64,000 nt of DNA from Antedon bifida (Eukaryota > Echinodermata > Crinoidea > Comatulida > Antedonidae), in contig OY727095.1 of the NCBI GenBank assembly GCA_963402885.1, positions 10,669,001 to 10,733,000 of the forward strand, read 5' to 3'. Positions 13,101 to 23,345 of the stretch are shown here, one piece after another (position 1 is the stretch's first letter; every line of letters begins with the position of its first letter). Both the position numbers and the translations under genes were made by a program. The notes beneath the pieces are model-generated. The model saw nothing but the letters and a program-made list of their open reading frames with translations, searched no databases and was not told the origin of the DNA.

Positions 13101-16100
13101 CTTTCACATTCCTTATATGCGGAACCAAATACCAGTTCACACTGCCTGTCCGCAGGGTATCGTAGTCCTGGTAGATCATTGGTGATTGGTTGAGCTACAT
13201 TCAAATTGCTACTCGGTACATCTCTTGTGCAAGCACCATTTGAGGAACTTTAAAAATAAAAACCATGACATTCAGGATAATATATTTTGCAGCTGCATTA
13301 AAAATGTACAAACGTTTTTACATATCAATATTGTATACTTGTTACAAAGTATGTTTAAGGAAGATCAATGTAGACAGGCAGTGTAAATAGGTTTTTCTTT
13401 ACTGCAGAAAGTCAGAGAACCTGTTTAACAAATATGGAACTCCTTATCTCTTCTCCTCTGTAATGAGGCAAATTACTGCATCACGGAATTGTAATGATTG
13501 TTGAACCATGTATAAATGTTAATGTTTTGATAATTAATAAATTAATAATAACAAATACACATCACATAACCTCTGGATGACCAACAAAGAAAAGCACATA
13601 AAATATTGGTATATTAAGGAATTATTGAAAAAAACCTACCCGAAAAAATTATTTAGCTGATCTTTGCTGCAAGTTGACCAGATATATGAACCAGGTCCAG
13701 CGGTTCTAGAAGATCCCATGATGTTAACATTATCTTGACATTGGTTTCCATCATCATGATTTACCCCAAGACTGTAGAGAAAAATAAATTTAAACCCAGT
13801 TATATAAGAAATATCTGTAGACCTATTCTTTTAGAAGACAACGCCGTGTAGGCCTGGGAATCAAGACGAATTTTGCAAGAACCATCCAACTACTTACTTA
13901 TGTCCTATTTCGTGGGTGATCGTCAGTCCGGAGGCCATTCCAGATTCTTCATTCAGAGAACATTGATTGTATTCTGTACAGGCCCCCCATAATCTTGCTA
14001 TTCCAAGAAGGTTGTTGTTACCATACAGATCCAGGTTAAATCTATAAATAGCGCAAAACGTATAATCATAAAAAAGAAAAAGTAACAGTTTCAATTAGGC
14101 CTACATTCTGTAAAAATTATTACATTTCATTTATCAAAAAAAAGATGAAGGCGATCTTAGTGAAGACGACACCATGAAGATATAAGATAAAGATACTGGT
14201 AAAAACAATGTATAGAGCATTTACCTGCTGATAAGCAGAGCGTTATCCCAATGAGTTGGGTCACTATCCGACGCTGGGTTAATTAGCCTTTGGAAATCGC
14301 AGAATTTCGGCAAGGTATATTCTGCTTGTTGTGTAACGTCTAGAAACGCCGTTCCGCCATTTGGGGTTTCCACCTGAATCTAAAATATAATTTTGTTGTT
14401 GTAATGTTAGTGTTTAGAAATTATCTTGTTGGTTAGCCATTATTACATTATTGTCCCAGATTGTTAAATTCTTTATAATATATTATATGCCAATGTAATA
14501 ATTTATAATAAATAAAGACACATTTATTATTGAACATTCTGGGAAAACAAATCGTACTTACTGTAGGTGCATCAAATAAAATAAAACGTGTAATGTAAAT
14601 ATTGACTCTTGTTCCAACTGACGGATCTGCATATCGACCGGCAACCTGCAAAAACATAATTATTTATTTATTATATGAATATTGAGTACTTACTCATTAC
14701 ACGGTAATGATATTTATTTATGTCTGCAACAGCCAAACTGTCAGACAAACTGAACATCGGCTGTTCTATCGGCTCTATACGTTTTGGCTTGGACATAACT
14801 TTCAAGGTTTTTCAGAATTTAATAGCGATTTAGCTGTTTCATGTGGTTTTAATTTTAAACAAGCCAGCTACATGTACTCACGATATTCATAAGTGTCAAT
14901 GTGTAGTCTTCTAATTCGGCACCATGATATAACCTCATTTGCCAATCTGTAACTACGAGCAGTTCTAAATGACGGCCGGAGGCTGATGTCTGTCTTTTTG
15001 TTCGCGTTGCTTTCTTTTCGCCGTCACTGCCATCAAACTCTCTCGCTGATTCTGCCATCTCATTCTGATTATTCTCGTCGTGGTAGTATTCTAATATTGA
15101 TGAAACATTGTTATTATAATAATATGCAACACTAGTAAATTTAGGTCAGCGGTACACCATTTGTTTACAAAAGAAAATAAAGTATGGTTGAGAATGTATT
15201 GACATCTTAACTTGCCTATATTCTCAATCTTCAACTTTTTTTGTGGAAGAAAGCAGATGACAATTTCCAGTATTTAAAGGTTTAAATATACTTAATTTTA
15301 ATGTTTTTTCATTCAATTCTCCTTAAAAAATATTCTTACTTTTATCGTTGCCACAAACATGCTTTTTCATTTCTCTAGTTTCTTCTGTTTCGCCGTTTGG
15401 TATATCTCCTGCTGATCTTCTGTAGATTACATGAGGGTTTTCAATGTCTCTCCTCTGTCGAAGTTTTTCTGCATGATCTTCTTGTAAAGGTTGTATATAC
15501 ACATCGGAATCTCCATGGCTGAACATTCCAGACTGATTAAAACAAAACGAAGTGTTTAATTATTTTGCTGTTTCGTACTTTATGACTTTTAGTCTACTAA
15601 TAACATGCAAGGGAAGTACATACAAAGGCCTACTGTTTTTATTTTAGCGTAGGCCTATGTTTGATTATTGCCAAAAGAAAATGAGCTTGAGGTTTGATTG
15701 GAGGTAGCCAATTATAAAGAAAATACATAGGTTCTTAATCAAGCTTTAATGTATATAACGAGCAATGGATCAACTATATTAATTATAAATGCTACCTACC
15801 AATCCTTTACATGTGCTAATTGCTGCTCTTGAACCATCGTGTGAATGCACCTCTCCGAGGTAGTGACAATGATTTACCAAGGGCTTTTTTACAACTGTGC
15901 CGTTTGCGTACGCATACTCGGCAAAGGTACCAGGTGGAATAAGGGCTTTATTCTTCCACAGTTTAATATGGTAATCCTCGCCAAAAGCTGTAAACTTGAC
16001 CTCGTGTTGGTCAGGGTATTCACTGCCATCTATTGATCGTCTGCGGCGTCCATGCGATGTTCCGATAATTTCATATTCTGGTACTAAAATAAAACGTTGT

Positions 16101-17054
16101 AATAATATTGATATTAATATATTTCAATTCAATTCAATTTATTCAAAATTATTCGAAAATAATTTAAATCGAAATGACAATTGAAATCAAATACAGTCCA
16201 AATGTACATAAAAATAATGAAATTCACAAAAATTACACTTTCATCGAACCATTTTCTAATGTATTAAATTTCTAGTAATGTGGGTAGCCCATGTAACCAT
16301 GCATGGGATCTATATTAATCTAAGATCATGCGGAAATAAAAATGACCAGTTGAAACGTCCTTAATGCAAAATAAATATAGTATTATTGCCAGGTTATGTC
16401 AAATACCCAATAACTTACCTTCGTCAAGTGAAGAAACACTAAAATATCTTTTCATACTATCTTCCGTCAACATATCATTTATCTTTGGTAAAAAAAGAAA
16501 AAAAAATACAAATTTATTTGGTTATTAATAGTTGATAAATATTTGGCCGTCATAAAAATTCAATAATTGTTATTCTCTATTAACCATTGATTTTTACTGT
16601 AACCTAATATAGATTTATAATGTCTACAAGGCATGTCTGATGACGTACAATAACTAAAGTTGACTCAAAAACAAATAGTTGTTTCGAAGTTCAATGCCAT
16701 GCTGACTGTATTGAAAATCCAATATCGATTTATTACAGAAACAGTGTAACGCTTATTTTAGAGGCAAAATTAAAATAAGTATTACATATTAATTAAAAGA
16801 TCCCGTAACAATTTGAATTTAAATAATCTATATGATTTGATTTTATTTTATTTGGAAAATGAGTTAAAAGTATTGCATTAACACAAATATATACTATTTA
16901 AACCTCATAAATATAAACAAGTTAAACAAAGAATAACGAAAAGAAAAAAAATGAGAACGTAAAGAGAGTTGCTGGTACTTACTGCTTTTGAGTTTGCTAA
17001 AGTAAAATACGCTACAAGTAGAGTGAAGACTGAACCTCTTATTAAACCAACCAT
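5437..17054 (-). CDS. ADAMTS metalloprotease with ADAMTS13-type architecture, complete 27-exon gene
   Basis: A secreted zinc metalloprotease. Twenty-seven exons join in frame with GT-AG junctions to 4305 nt, 1434 residues plus stop, very near human ADAMTS13 (1427). Domain order: signal peptide (1-~20), propeptide with a furin site RTKR ending at residue 237, catalytic domain with HEIGHNLGVNHDD at 397-409 and Met-turn M420, disintegrin-like (about 446-534), TSP1 repeat 1 (about 554-605), Cys-rich, spacer (about 734-845), six further TSP1 repeats (about 845-1200), CUB1 (about 1215-1323) and CUB2 (about 1324-1434). Two C-terminal CUB domains are the hallmark of ADAMTS13 among vertebrate ADAMTS proteins, whose substrate is von Willebrand factor; the substrate here is unknown. 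The GON and PLAC modules of other ADAMTS subgroups are absent. The start is the ATG at 17054, followed by a good signal peptide and preceded by a TATA box. The stop is TAG at 5437-5439. Orthology to ADAMTS13 is inferred from architecture only. Confidence 0.93.
5620..5890 (+). mobile_element. tRNA-derived SINE in the last ADAMTS intron
   Basis: An A-box-like CGGTTAAGGC is followed about 35 nt later by a B-box-like GGTTCAAGC, resembling a Ser/Leu tRNA head. A non-tRNA body follows, with gtgcacttaaaatatcccag, a core seen in marine invertebrate SINEs. It lies between exons 26 and 27. Confidence 0.6.
6305..6322. repeat. AT dinucleotide run
   Basis: Short (at)n in an ADAMTS intron. Confidence 0.7.
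7676..7816. mobile_element. MITE family A copy in the ADAMTS exon 22-23 intron
   Basis: Starts with ggttcccactagagacgcaa and ends with the inverted counterpart ccttgcgttgcgtccaagtg. The inside is itself palindromic around an attggtca-type block. Related copies occur at 33.5-35.2, 42.9, 55.35 and 61.3 kb. The long plus-strand frame across it is not a gene. Confidence 0.75.
8327..8440. mobile_element. Degenerate MITE family A relative in the exon 21-22 intron
   Basis: Inverted ends acacaacttccac and gtgggagttgtgt enclose cgcaagtaacttgatcagtcacgac-like internal sequence, a diverged relative of the copy at 7676. Confidence 0.5.
8986..9148. mobile_element. MITE family B copy in an ADAMTS intron
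   Basis: Terminal inverted repeats agctctgtctatactat and atagtgtagacagagct bound a core with two copies of the phrase tatcacta-catatttggg. Relatives occur at 20.4 and 27.4 kb. Confidence 0.75.
9858..9955. mobile_element. MITE family C copy in the ADAMTS exon 18-19 intron
   Basis: Begins gtccagtatcatg and ends catgatacctgg, with tacagtgacacacttgtgat inside. The same termini recur at 34.8, 40.3 and 56.8 kb. Confidence 0.6.
10481..13247 (-). CDS. ADAMTS gene, exons 10-17: disintegrin-like, TSP1-1, Cys-rich and spacer
   Basis: Exons: 13082-13247, 12861-12959, 12442-12593, 12045-12223, 11608-11750, 11370-11496, 11162-11239, 10481-10783. Exons 10-11 encode the disintegrin-like module (LPGLRYPADRQCELVFG, then CAYLWC). 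Exon 12 carries the central TSP1 repeat (GGWSPF, CSRPCGGGVQ). Exons 13-15 form the Cys-rich region, ending with the conserved DKCGVCRGTG. Exons 16-17 encode the spacer, which ends in NWEYYLPNG; exon 17 also contains the start of TSP1 repeat 2 (YTECSATCGQG). Together these modules form the substrate-binding exosites in this family. Confidence 0.9.
11805..11905. repeat. Trinucleotide-rich low-complexity tract (gat/gac)
   Basis: Imperfect gatgat/gacgacg run in an ADAMTS intron. Confidence 0.8.
13640..17054 (-). CDS. ADAMTS gene, exons 1-9: signal peptide, propeptide and catalytic domain
   Basis: Exons read from the minus strand: 16983-17054, 16419-16482, 15800-16083, 15340-15532, 14882-15090, 14562-14645, 14225-14379, 13898-14041, 13640-13771. 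Exons 1-5 hold the signal peptide and propeptide: HCHYLGEVHSHDGS is the typical Pep_M12B block, CGN at Cys200 is a candidate cysteine switch, and RTKR marks propeptide removal. The catalytic domain begins at once with SGRHLELLVVTDWQM. HWDNALLISR in exon 7 matches the conserved strand of ADAMTS catalytic domains. The zinc motif is split across exons 8 and 9 (HEIGH / NLGVNHDD). All three His, the Glu, the Asp after the third His, and the IMGS Met-turn are present, so the enzyme is predicted to be active. Confidence 0.93.
16118..16146 (-). mobile_element. Non-LTR retroposon tail
   Basis: Tandem ttcaa units (tttcaattcaattcaattta) form a short 3' tail, read as repeated gaatt on the minus strand. 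The same type of tail is at 2896, 40385 and 41665. The body is too diverged to name. Confidence 0.4.
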
Positions 17055-17174
17055 ATTGGTAGTTTAATTTGTAAAATAGACTATTTGCACAATTATAAGA
17101 TCACAATTTTTTGTTCTTCACGTGTTCTCTTCGATTTAAATGCCAGAGTAAGGGTATGACAGAGTTTATATACT
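17055..17174 (-). promoter_or_regulatory. ADAMTS promoter and 5' UTR
   Basis: A minus-strand TATATAAA occupies 17165-17172. A start of transcription near 17140 would leave a 5' UTR of about 85 nt before the ATG at 17054. The TATA box is seen; the start point is inferred. Confidence 0.5.
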
Positions 17175-19576
17175 GTTAGGTTTCAAAGGCACTGACGTTT
17201 CATAGTGATAATAACAAAAGAAACAAAAATCAATTGAAGTTGTTCATTGAGGCGGTGCCGACAGGTGAGTTGACAGGGTTCCGGCTGATTAGCTTACCTG
17301 TCTGAAATTATCTGACTGTATCGATATTGAATTAAAGATATTTCTATATTGTTACGTAGGAGGCCTATTATATTGATAACAATTACATTAAAAACAAAGA
17401 AAACACCCAAATTCTTCCTACGATTTTCTACCCACCAATATTTCACTTTACAATAACTAGGCCTATATATTCGAAATATTTACTTAATTGTTTGTAGCTT
17501 TAACTGGGGCAAATGTAATCCAATCATTTAGAAATAATATTTCTATTCGCTTTTATGCTTTTAATATTACTTTTGAGAATAGTTTTAAACTTTTAATAAC
17601 CCTTGCAACAGAAAAAGTTGTTAAAACAGCACCATTTTTGGAAAGATTTAATACTTTTCAATATAACGAAAATAATGATTCATAATTTGTAAAACTACTT
17701 TCTGAGAATCTATTTTCTATACGATGTCGTAAAACTGATGACACGGTAGGTAAAACAACTTTTATATAATGTCATTCAACTACAAACTTATTAGTCACAA
17801 ATCCCATTATTACAGGTGTCATTATATAGGCCTACATGTGGATCTCTATATAAGGATGTAGGGCAAAAACAAATATTAATAATAATAATGCTATTGAAGC
17901 TAAAAGGGCAATAAACACGACCGTGTGGTTTTAAAATAGTAAACGAAATCCGGTTGTATTTTAATTTTATTTATTCAACCACGTACTACCTGTATTCCTT
18001 CCACTGAAATTCGGCGAGATATTTGTTTTTAATTGTTAAAAATATTAATATATTTACCAAGAAAGCACATTATTTATTTTATAGGCATATATTACTAACT
18101 GTTTTGCACATGGTTAGTTAATACATCATGCACAATACGGTGGTAAAACTAGATGTTGTTGAACCTTTATTTCTTTATTTCTATCTATAAAACAAGGTAG
18201 GCGCGCCTATAAGTTAAAGCATAGAGGAATTCAACGGTAATTCATTCATGGTTAATGGTCGGTCATGTTTCCAATCCAAAATATGTGTTTAAGACTTTGT
18301 AGAGCAGCTTTTTTGTTCAGTGAACATGTGATTGTAACTTTTTAGATTATTAAACAAGTTTATGTAAGGTTAGAGTTATGGCTTTGGAAATGTTAATGTA
18401 TTACAATATACCGCAATAAATAAATAAAAACATGACTGCCAAGAAGTGAATGAATGAATGAATAGACATTTTTCCTAAATATGTTATCAAAAAAATATCC
18501 ACATAACGTCAGGTTCCACCTGCTGGCATAACCGCCGTTCCTCTTGTTTTGGATAGGCCTATTAACTCACTGTACCGTCTAGCACCAAGACCCAACAGCA
18601 ACATGTGTCATGATGATGTCACCTCAAACAAATGCTACCGTCCTTTACCGCTACCCTGAATTATTTATCGCTGCACTAGAACAAAGATCACTGGGTTTGC
18701 TTTTCTGAAACAATTGAGCATAGGCAATGGGGCAAAGTATATTTAAATTGGCTGAGTAAATTTGAATAAATGACTAGCAGATTAATATAGCCACAATGAT
18801 TAAGCATTCTATTTTAAAGTTTTTGAAATTACATCATTGACGACATGCGATCTAGGAACCATTATTTAGTCTTTGAATATTTTAAACCTGAGATGGGACT
18901 GTGTTTTACTGCTGATGAATGAGGTAATCCACGAATCAGGTACATTGAATTACCTTATTTGGTATAACTAGATTGTTATTTTGTTCGTTATAAACAAAAT
19001 GCATATTGTATCTGCATCGTGCATTGCCAACTGTATGTTACAAAATACATATTTATATGGTACCATCTTTATTTACAGTATGAAAATATAATTGTTAAGC
19101 TTATGATTCGGATCTATTATTTAATGCTAAAAAAATCCGATATTACATGCAATGCATATTTTGTTTGCTGCAAATAAAACTTTAAGTTTCTGTGTTTGTA
19201 GGCCTAGTTGCCGAGAAAGAAGATGTTCTGTCTCACAACTCATTACAAATCATGTTCTATTTTAAGCGTATTGTTTAAATGACAATAACGATGACGAACT
19301 CATGGACGAGTATTTTGCATTTGTATTGTTACCTGGGAATCGTTACCTCTTAAAAAAAAGTTATGTAAGTATTTGACTAGTGAGGTCATTTATTCAACAA
19401 AGTTTTATTGATTACATCAAGAGCTTCCATATTTAGCATGGATAAAACATATAATTGAAACGGTTTAAAAGAAGTTGGCAGCAGGAATAGCTAAGTGAAA
19501 GGAACATTCCTCTATGATTTGGAGAAGACAGGAGGTGGTGTCATATCTCTACATAATGCAATAAGAAATATGAATA
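17175..19576. other. Spacer upstream of the ADAMTS promoter
   Basis: AT-rich DNA. Open frames are short and of low complexity, for example 17488-17685. The word taggcctac occurs repeatedly. I see no gene, RNA or clear element. Confidence 0.4.
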
Positions 19577-19925
19577 GTTAAAATATATATTCACTGGAAG
19601 CTAGATTTTCGTTCCTTTTCTTGGGCCTCTGTCGCCCTTTGGAACGGTTTACCAATCTCTATCTGTCAGACTACTTCGATCGCTTATTTTAAAACTGCTT
19701 TGAAAACTCGCCTTTTACCTCTTTTTACTCTTAATTTTTTGCTTTTTATTTTGCATAATGCGGCTATAAGCCTCATTTATTATTTATTAAGTCTAGAAAA
19801 CATAATCATTTGTTGGCCTACTCAACTATCCAAACGAGACCTTTGGACAAGACTACAGTAGTAATGCAGCACCTACACCTACAGTTTTATGGAAATCCTT
19901 AATTATTGTTAAAGAATTAAATAAA
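19577..19925 (+). pseudogene. LINE 3' end, reverse-transcriptase C-terminal fragment
   Basis: A frame open from about 19577 to TAG at 19859-19861 reads FRSFSWASVALWNGLPIS followed by QTTSIAYFKTALKTRL. This matches the C-terminus of CR1/L2/Jockey-type retrotransposon polyproteins (usual form: LWNSLP, then FK..LK). A short AT-rich 3' end with ttaaataaac follows. It is 5'-truncated, as is usual for LINE insertions. Confidence 0.7.
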
Positions 19926-20389
19926 CAGTGTGATGGTTATTTCGAAATCTAAAACCGCGTGTCGCGTGTAAAAAACAGCCTTGAAAAAGACAAAGATAAA
20001 ATTGTACTGTAATATAACATGCACTTTGAAAGGTATGCCTACCGTATCTTTATTATAAATGGAGTTATTCTTAAAATAGACAGTCTGGACAGTGTATAGC
20101 TTAAGTGTGTGGTCAAATTGAAAAATTAGATTAAATTATAGTTAAAACTGAAAGTAAAATTATGAAGACATGTTGTGTAGGCGTGTTACTGGTCAGTTAG
20201 CCATGTCTTGGATTTGTCAAATATGGGGGTTTGTTGTGGGAGGAGTGTCTTAAAAAACACGGCTGAGATTAGCAGTGCAAATGTATGCTCTCATTTCAAA
20301 TTCGATAGACCTACCTTGTTTGTGAAGTTTAAAGTTTTTATGAATGTAAAGTTTTAATTTTTTAAACTCACAAATTAACAAAATCATAA

Positions 20390-20497
20390 AGGCTACTAAC
20401 CGTTTTGCCCAAATATGGTAGTGATATGACATCATCATGTCCATTGGCAAATCACTTTTTTTAAACATATAATTTGATAGTGTATATAGAGCTTTAG
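20390..20497. mobile_element. MITE family B fragment
   Basis: Contains gcccaaatatggtagtgatatgacatc and the terminal tgatagtgtatatagagct shared with 8986-9148. The left end is not clear. Confidence 0.55.
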
Positions 20498-22444
20498 CCT
20501 TAAAAAAAGGTCCAAGATCAGGCCATTATCAGAAATATTGTAAAACAAGTATAGGCATAACTGAACTATTCATAATTATTATAATAACAATAGTATAGCA
20601 CCAAATCCCCACGATGTAGACAGATCAATAATAATTTTTAAATTACTAATTATTGAAATATTTTACAGGTTAAACCTTTTTAATCTTCTTATTTCAGATA
20701 GTGTATTCGCAATAAATACTAATTTTTAATATAAATTATGGCAATTGCAATACGGTGACCCACTTTCACTGCCAAATTTTTAAATAATATTCACTCCATA
20801 AATGTACTACTTTTAAAAGGATTAATTCAACAGAATATATTAATTGCTTATGTAGCCTAAAAGTGACTTATATTACTAGAATATACATACGTTTATCAAA
20901 GTGACTTGAGTATAAATATATTATACATAACTGCTGATGTATAAAATAAATTTGTTGAATTATATTAGGTAGGATAACAACATGTATATTGATTAAAATT
21001 AATCTATAAAACAACGCTTGTTGGGCCTAAATAGTGCGTATACAGTCGATCTGTATATTATACAATATAGTTACCTAATTCTATCTAGATCAATTAGTTC
21101 ACCTTTGAAACAGATAAACAATTGATACACAACAAGTGATGAGTGTAAGTGGGTGATATAGGATATCTGGGATTCACAATTCCATATAAGGTAAAACCTA
21201 TACACCGTGGTCGAATACAAACAACCACAAACAAAAGTCACCATGGCCAGTCAACAGTTACATCTGAATATGACTCACTTTATTATATATTGTTACGACG
21301 GTTCTGTAGGGGCGTGAGTTGTGTATTATACATCCTTGGTTCTATGGATTTCCCTCTATACGTTGTATTCAAAAGTGTGACTAACGGATTCGATAATGCG
21401 TGACGAAGGGATTAATGACAAAGTGAATAACAATACCGGTAAATAAACACCTCTGACAGGTTAACAAAATGCTTTACTAGACGGAACCCTCTTTTTTTCG
21501 TGGAAATAATGATTCAAATAAACGGTCACGACCAGTAAGATATTCTGAAAACATTCCGGGTCTTAGAAAACATGTCCCTTTATGCACCTGTGACCACGAT
21601 AGTGTCGAAACAGAATTTTTTCCTAGTATCTTTTGGCCCTACACAAGTAGGATTTTTGTAACACATCGTACTTTTAGTAACCTTTCCCTTTTGAAAAAGT
21701 TAAATCACAACTCGTAGGGTGCCATTTACCTTGTTTAACAAAATACAATGCAAACGATAAGCTAAGCGCATCATTTCATTTTGTGGTCCTTAGTCACAAA
21801 TCCCTCAAATCTCAAAATCCTCTGTTCCATAGGTTGTTTTCTATTCTATAAATGAAGAATGCTTGCTACTTAATGTGTGTAGAAATGACATTTTCCAAAA
21901 TATGTTATTGTTAATAATAAGTACAGGAATATTTCAAATCTCCATTTCTAAAATAATCATAATTTCCATGTAACAAAAACGACGAACGGCGACTTCACGA
22001 ACAATCAAAGTTCCTGTCAAAACGCACTTTTTAAGGCAAAATAACTACTTCTGATGACGACAGGAAACTAGGCTTTAGGTTACCATATTACTGTCAACAA
22101 CGGTAAAGGTTTTAATTTGAAAAGACCGATAAATATTAATTGTAAGGATTAAAGAATTTGTTTTTCCTCGGGATTAACTTATTTCGATTTTATGCACGAT
22201 ATAAATTGATGAACTATGCCATTAAAATGGCCTGGATGATAATTAGAATTCAAATGTTAAGTGATAAGCATAAATAGGCCTAGCAAATTTGGATTTTTCA
22301 GAATATTTTATTTATCTGGAGACTTTTTGTCTACGACTGTCAAGTTAGTACCGCAGGTTGAACAGATATCAAGAAGATTTTAATCCTAATCCACAAGTAT
22401 AGTATATAATGGAGTTTGTGTTTCATCTGTTTCACTTTATTTAA
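20498..22444. other. Spacer without a recognised gene
   Basis: The open frame 21149-21403 has no ATG at its start and no recognisable motif. Nothing else is supported. Confidence 0.35.
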
Positions 22445-23345
22445 GGTATATTTTTTTTATTTCTTTATTCTGATATAAAATCAATAGGATAAAAACACAA
22501 AAAAGTACCGAGACGGCAAACTTATTTCCATTGTGGTCCTAAACAAATATAACAGAATAAACAAGGAAACCACAATAACTTTAACATAATACACAAACAT
22601 ATAGCAAATTAAATTTCTCTTAATCTAAGAATTTCACAAAAATAACCTTTTGATCTCTGTTTAAATAATTGTAATGAAGAGGAGCTTTGAACAAAATAGG
22701 GGAGTGAATTCCATAACTGAATACTTGTTATTAAGAAAGTTGACCTGTTGTGAGTTCCTATGACTGGAATTTGAATCGAAATGCTGTCTCTAGCAAATCT
22801 TGTATTATGATTGTGACGTTGTCTCGTCAGGGTAATTGTATCCAGGTAAGTTGGAGCACTTTTATTAATTATTTTATACATAATACATAGTTTCCTCTCT
22901 TGTACTCTTAGGTCAACTGGCAACCAATTTAAGTTTACAAACTCATGTATACCTATATGAGATCGTGGTCCTAGGTTCGAAATGCACCTAATAATTTTGT
23001 TTTGAGACGTCTGTAGCCTATTTTTAATATATTTATTTGCACATGAGTACCATACACAGCACCCATAGTCATAATGACATTGTGTCAGAGAAGATGCAAT
23101 TAATTTAAGAGCATATTTAGTAGTATATTTTTTATTTCTATTAAGAAATTTAAGTATACAATGCATTTTATTGATTACTTTCATACCTGTAGCTGTACCA
23201 GTCAGATTCTGGTCAAGATCAATTCCAAGGTATGTGATTGAAGATTTAGCAGTTATGTTTTTATTATTACAGGTAATTTTCATTTCTGACTGCTTTCTAC
23301 ACATGGTTTTTGTACCAAATAAAATTGACTCCGTCTTACCTAAAT
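22445..23345 (-). pseudogene. 5'-truncated LINE: reverse-transcriptase C-terminal part and 3' UTR
   Basis: The frame from about 23345 to 22609 starts HLGKTESILFGTK, the segment just after the reverse-transcriptase palm. It continues with ITYLGIDLDQNL, LNWLPVDLR and IQLWNSLPYFV, all typical of CR1/L2-like LINEs. The 3' UTR contains ggaccacaatggaaataag and ends in aataaagaaataaaaaaaat near 22445. Upstream of 23345 the similarity stops, so this is a truncated insertion. The remaining frame has no stop, which suggests it is fairly recent. Confidence 0.85.
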
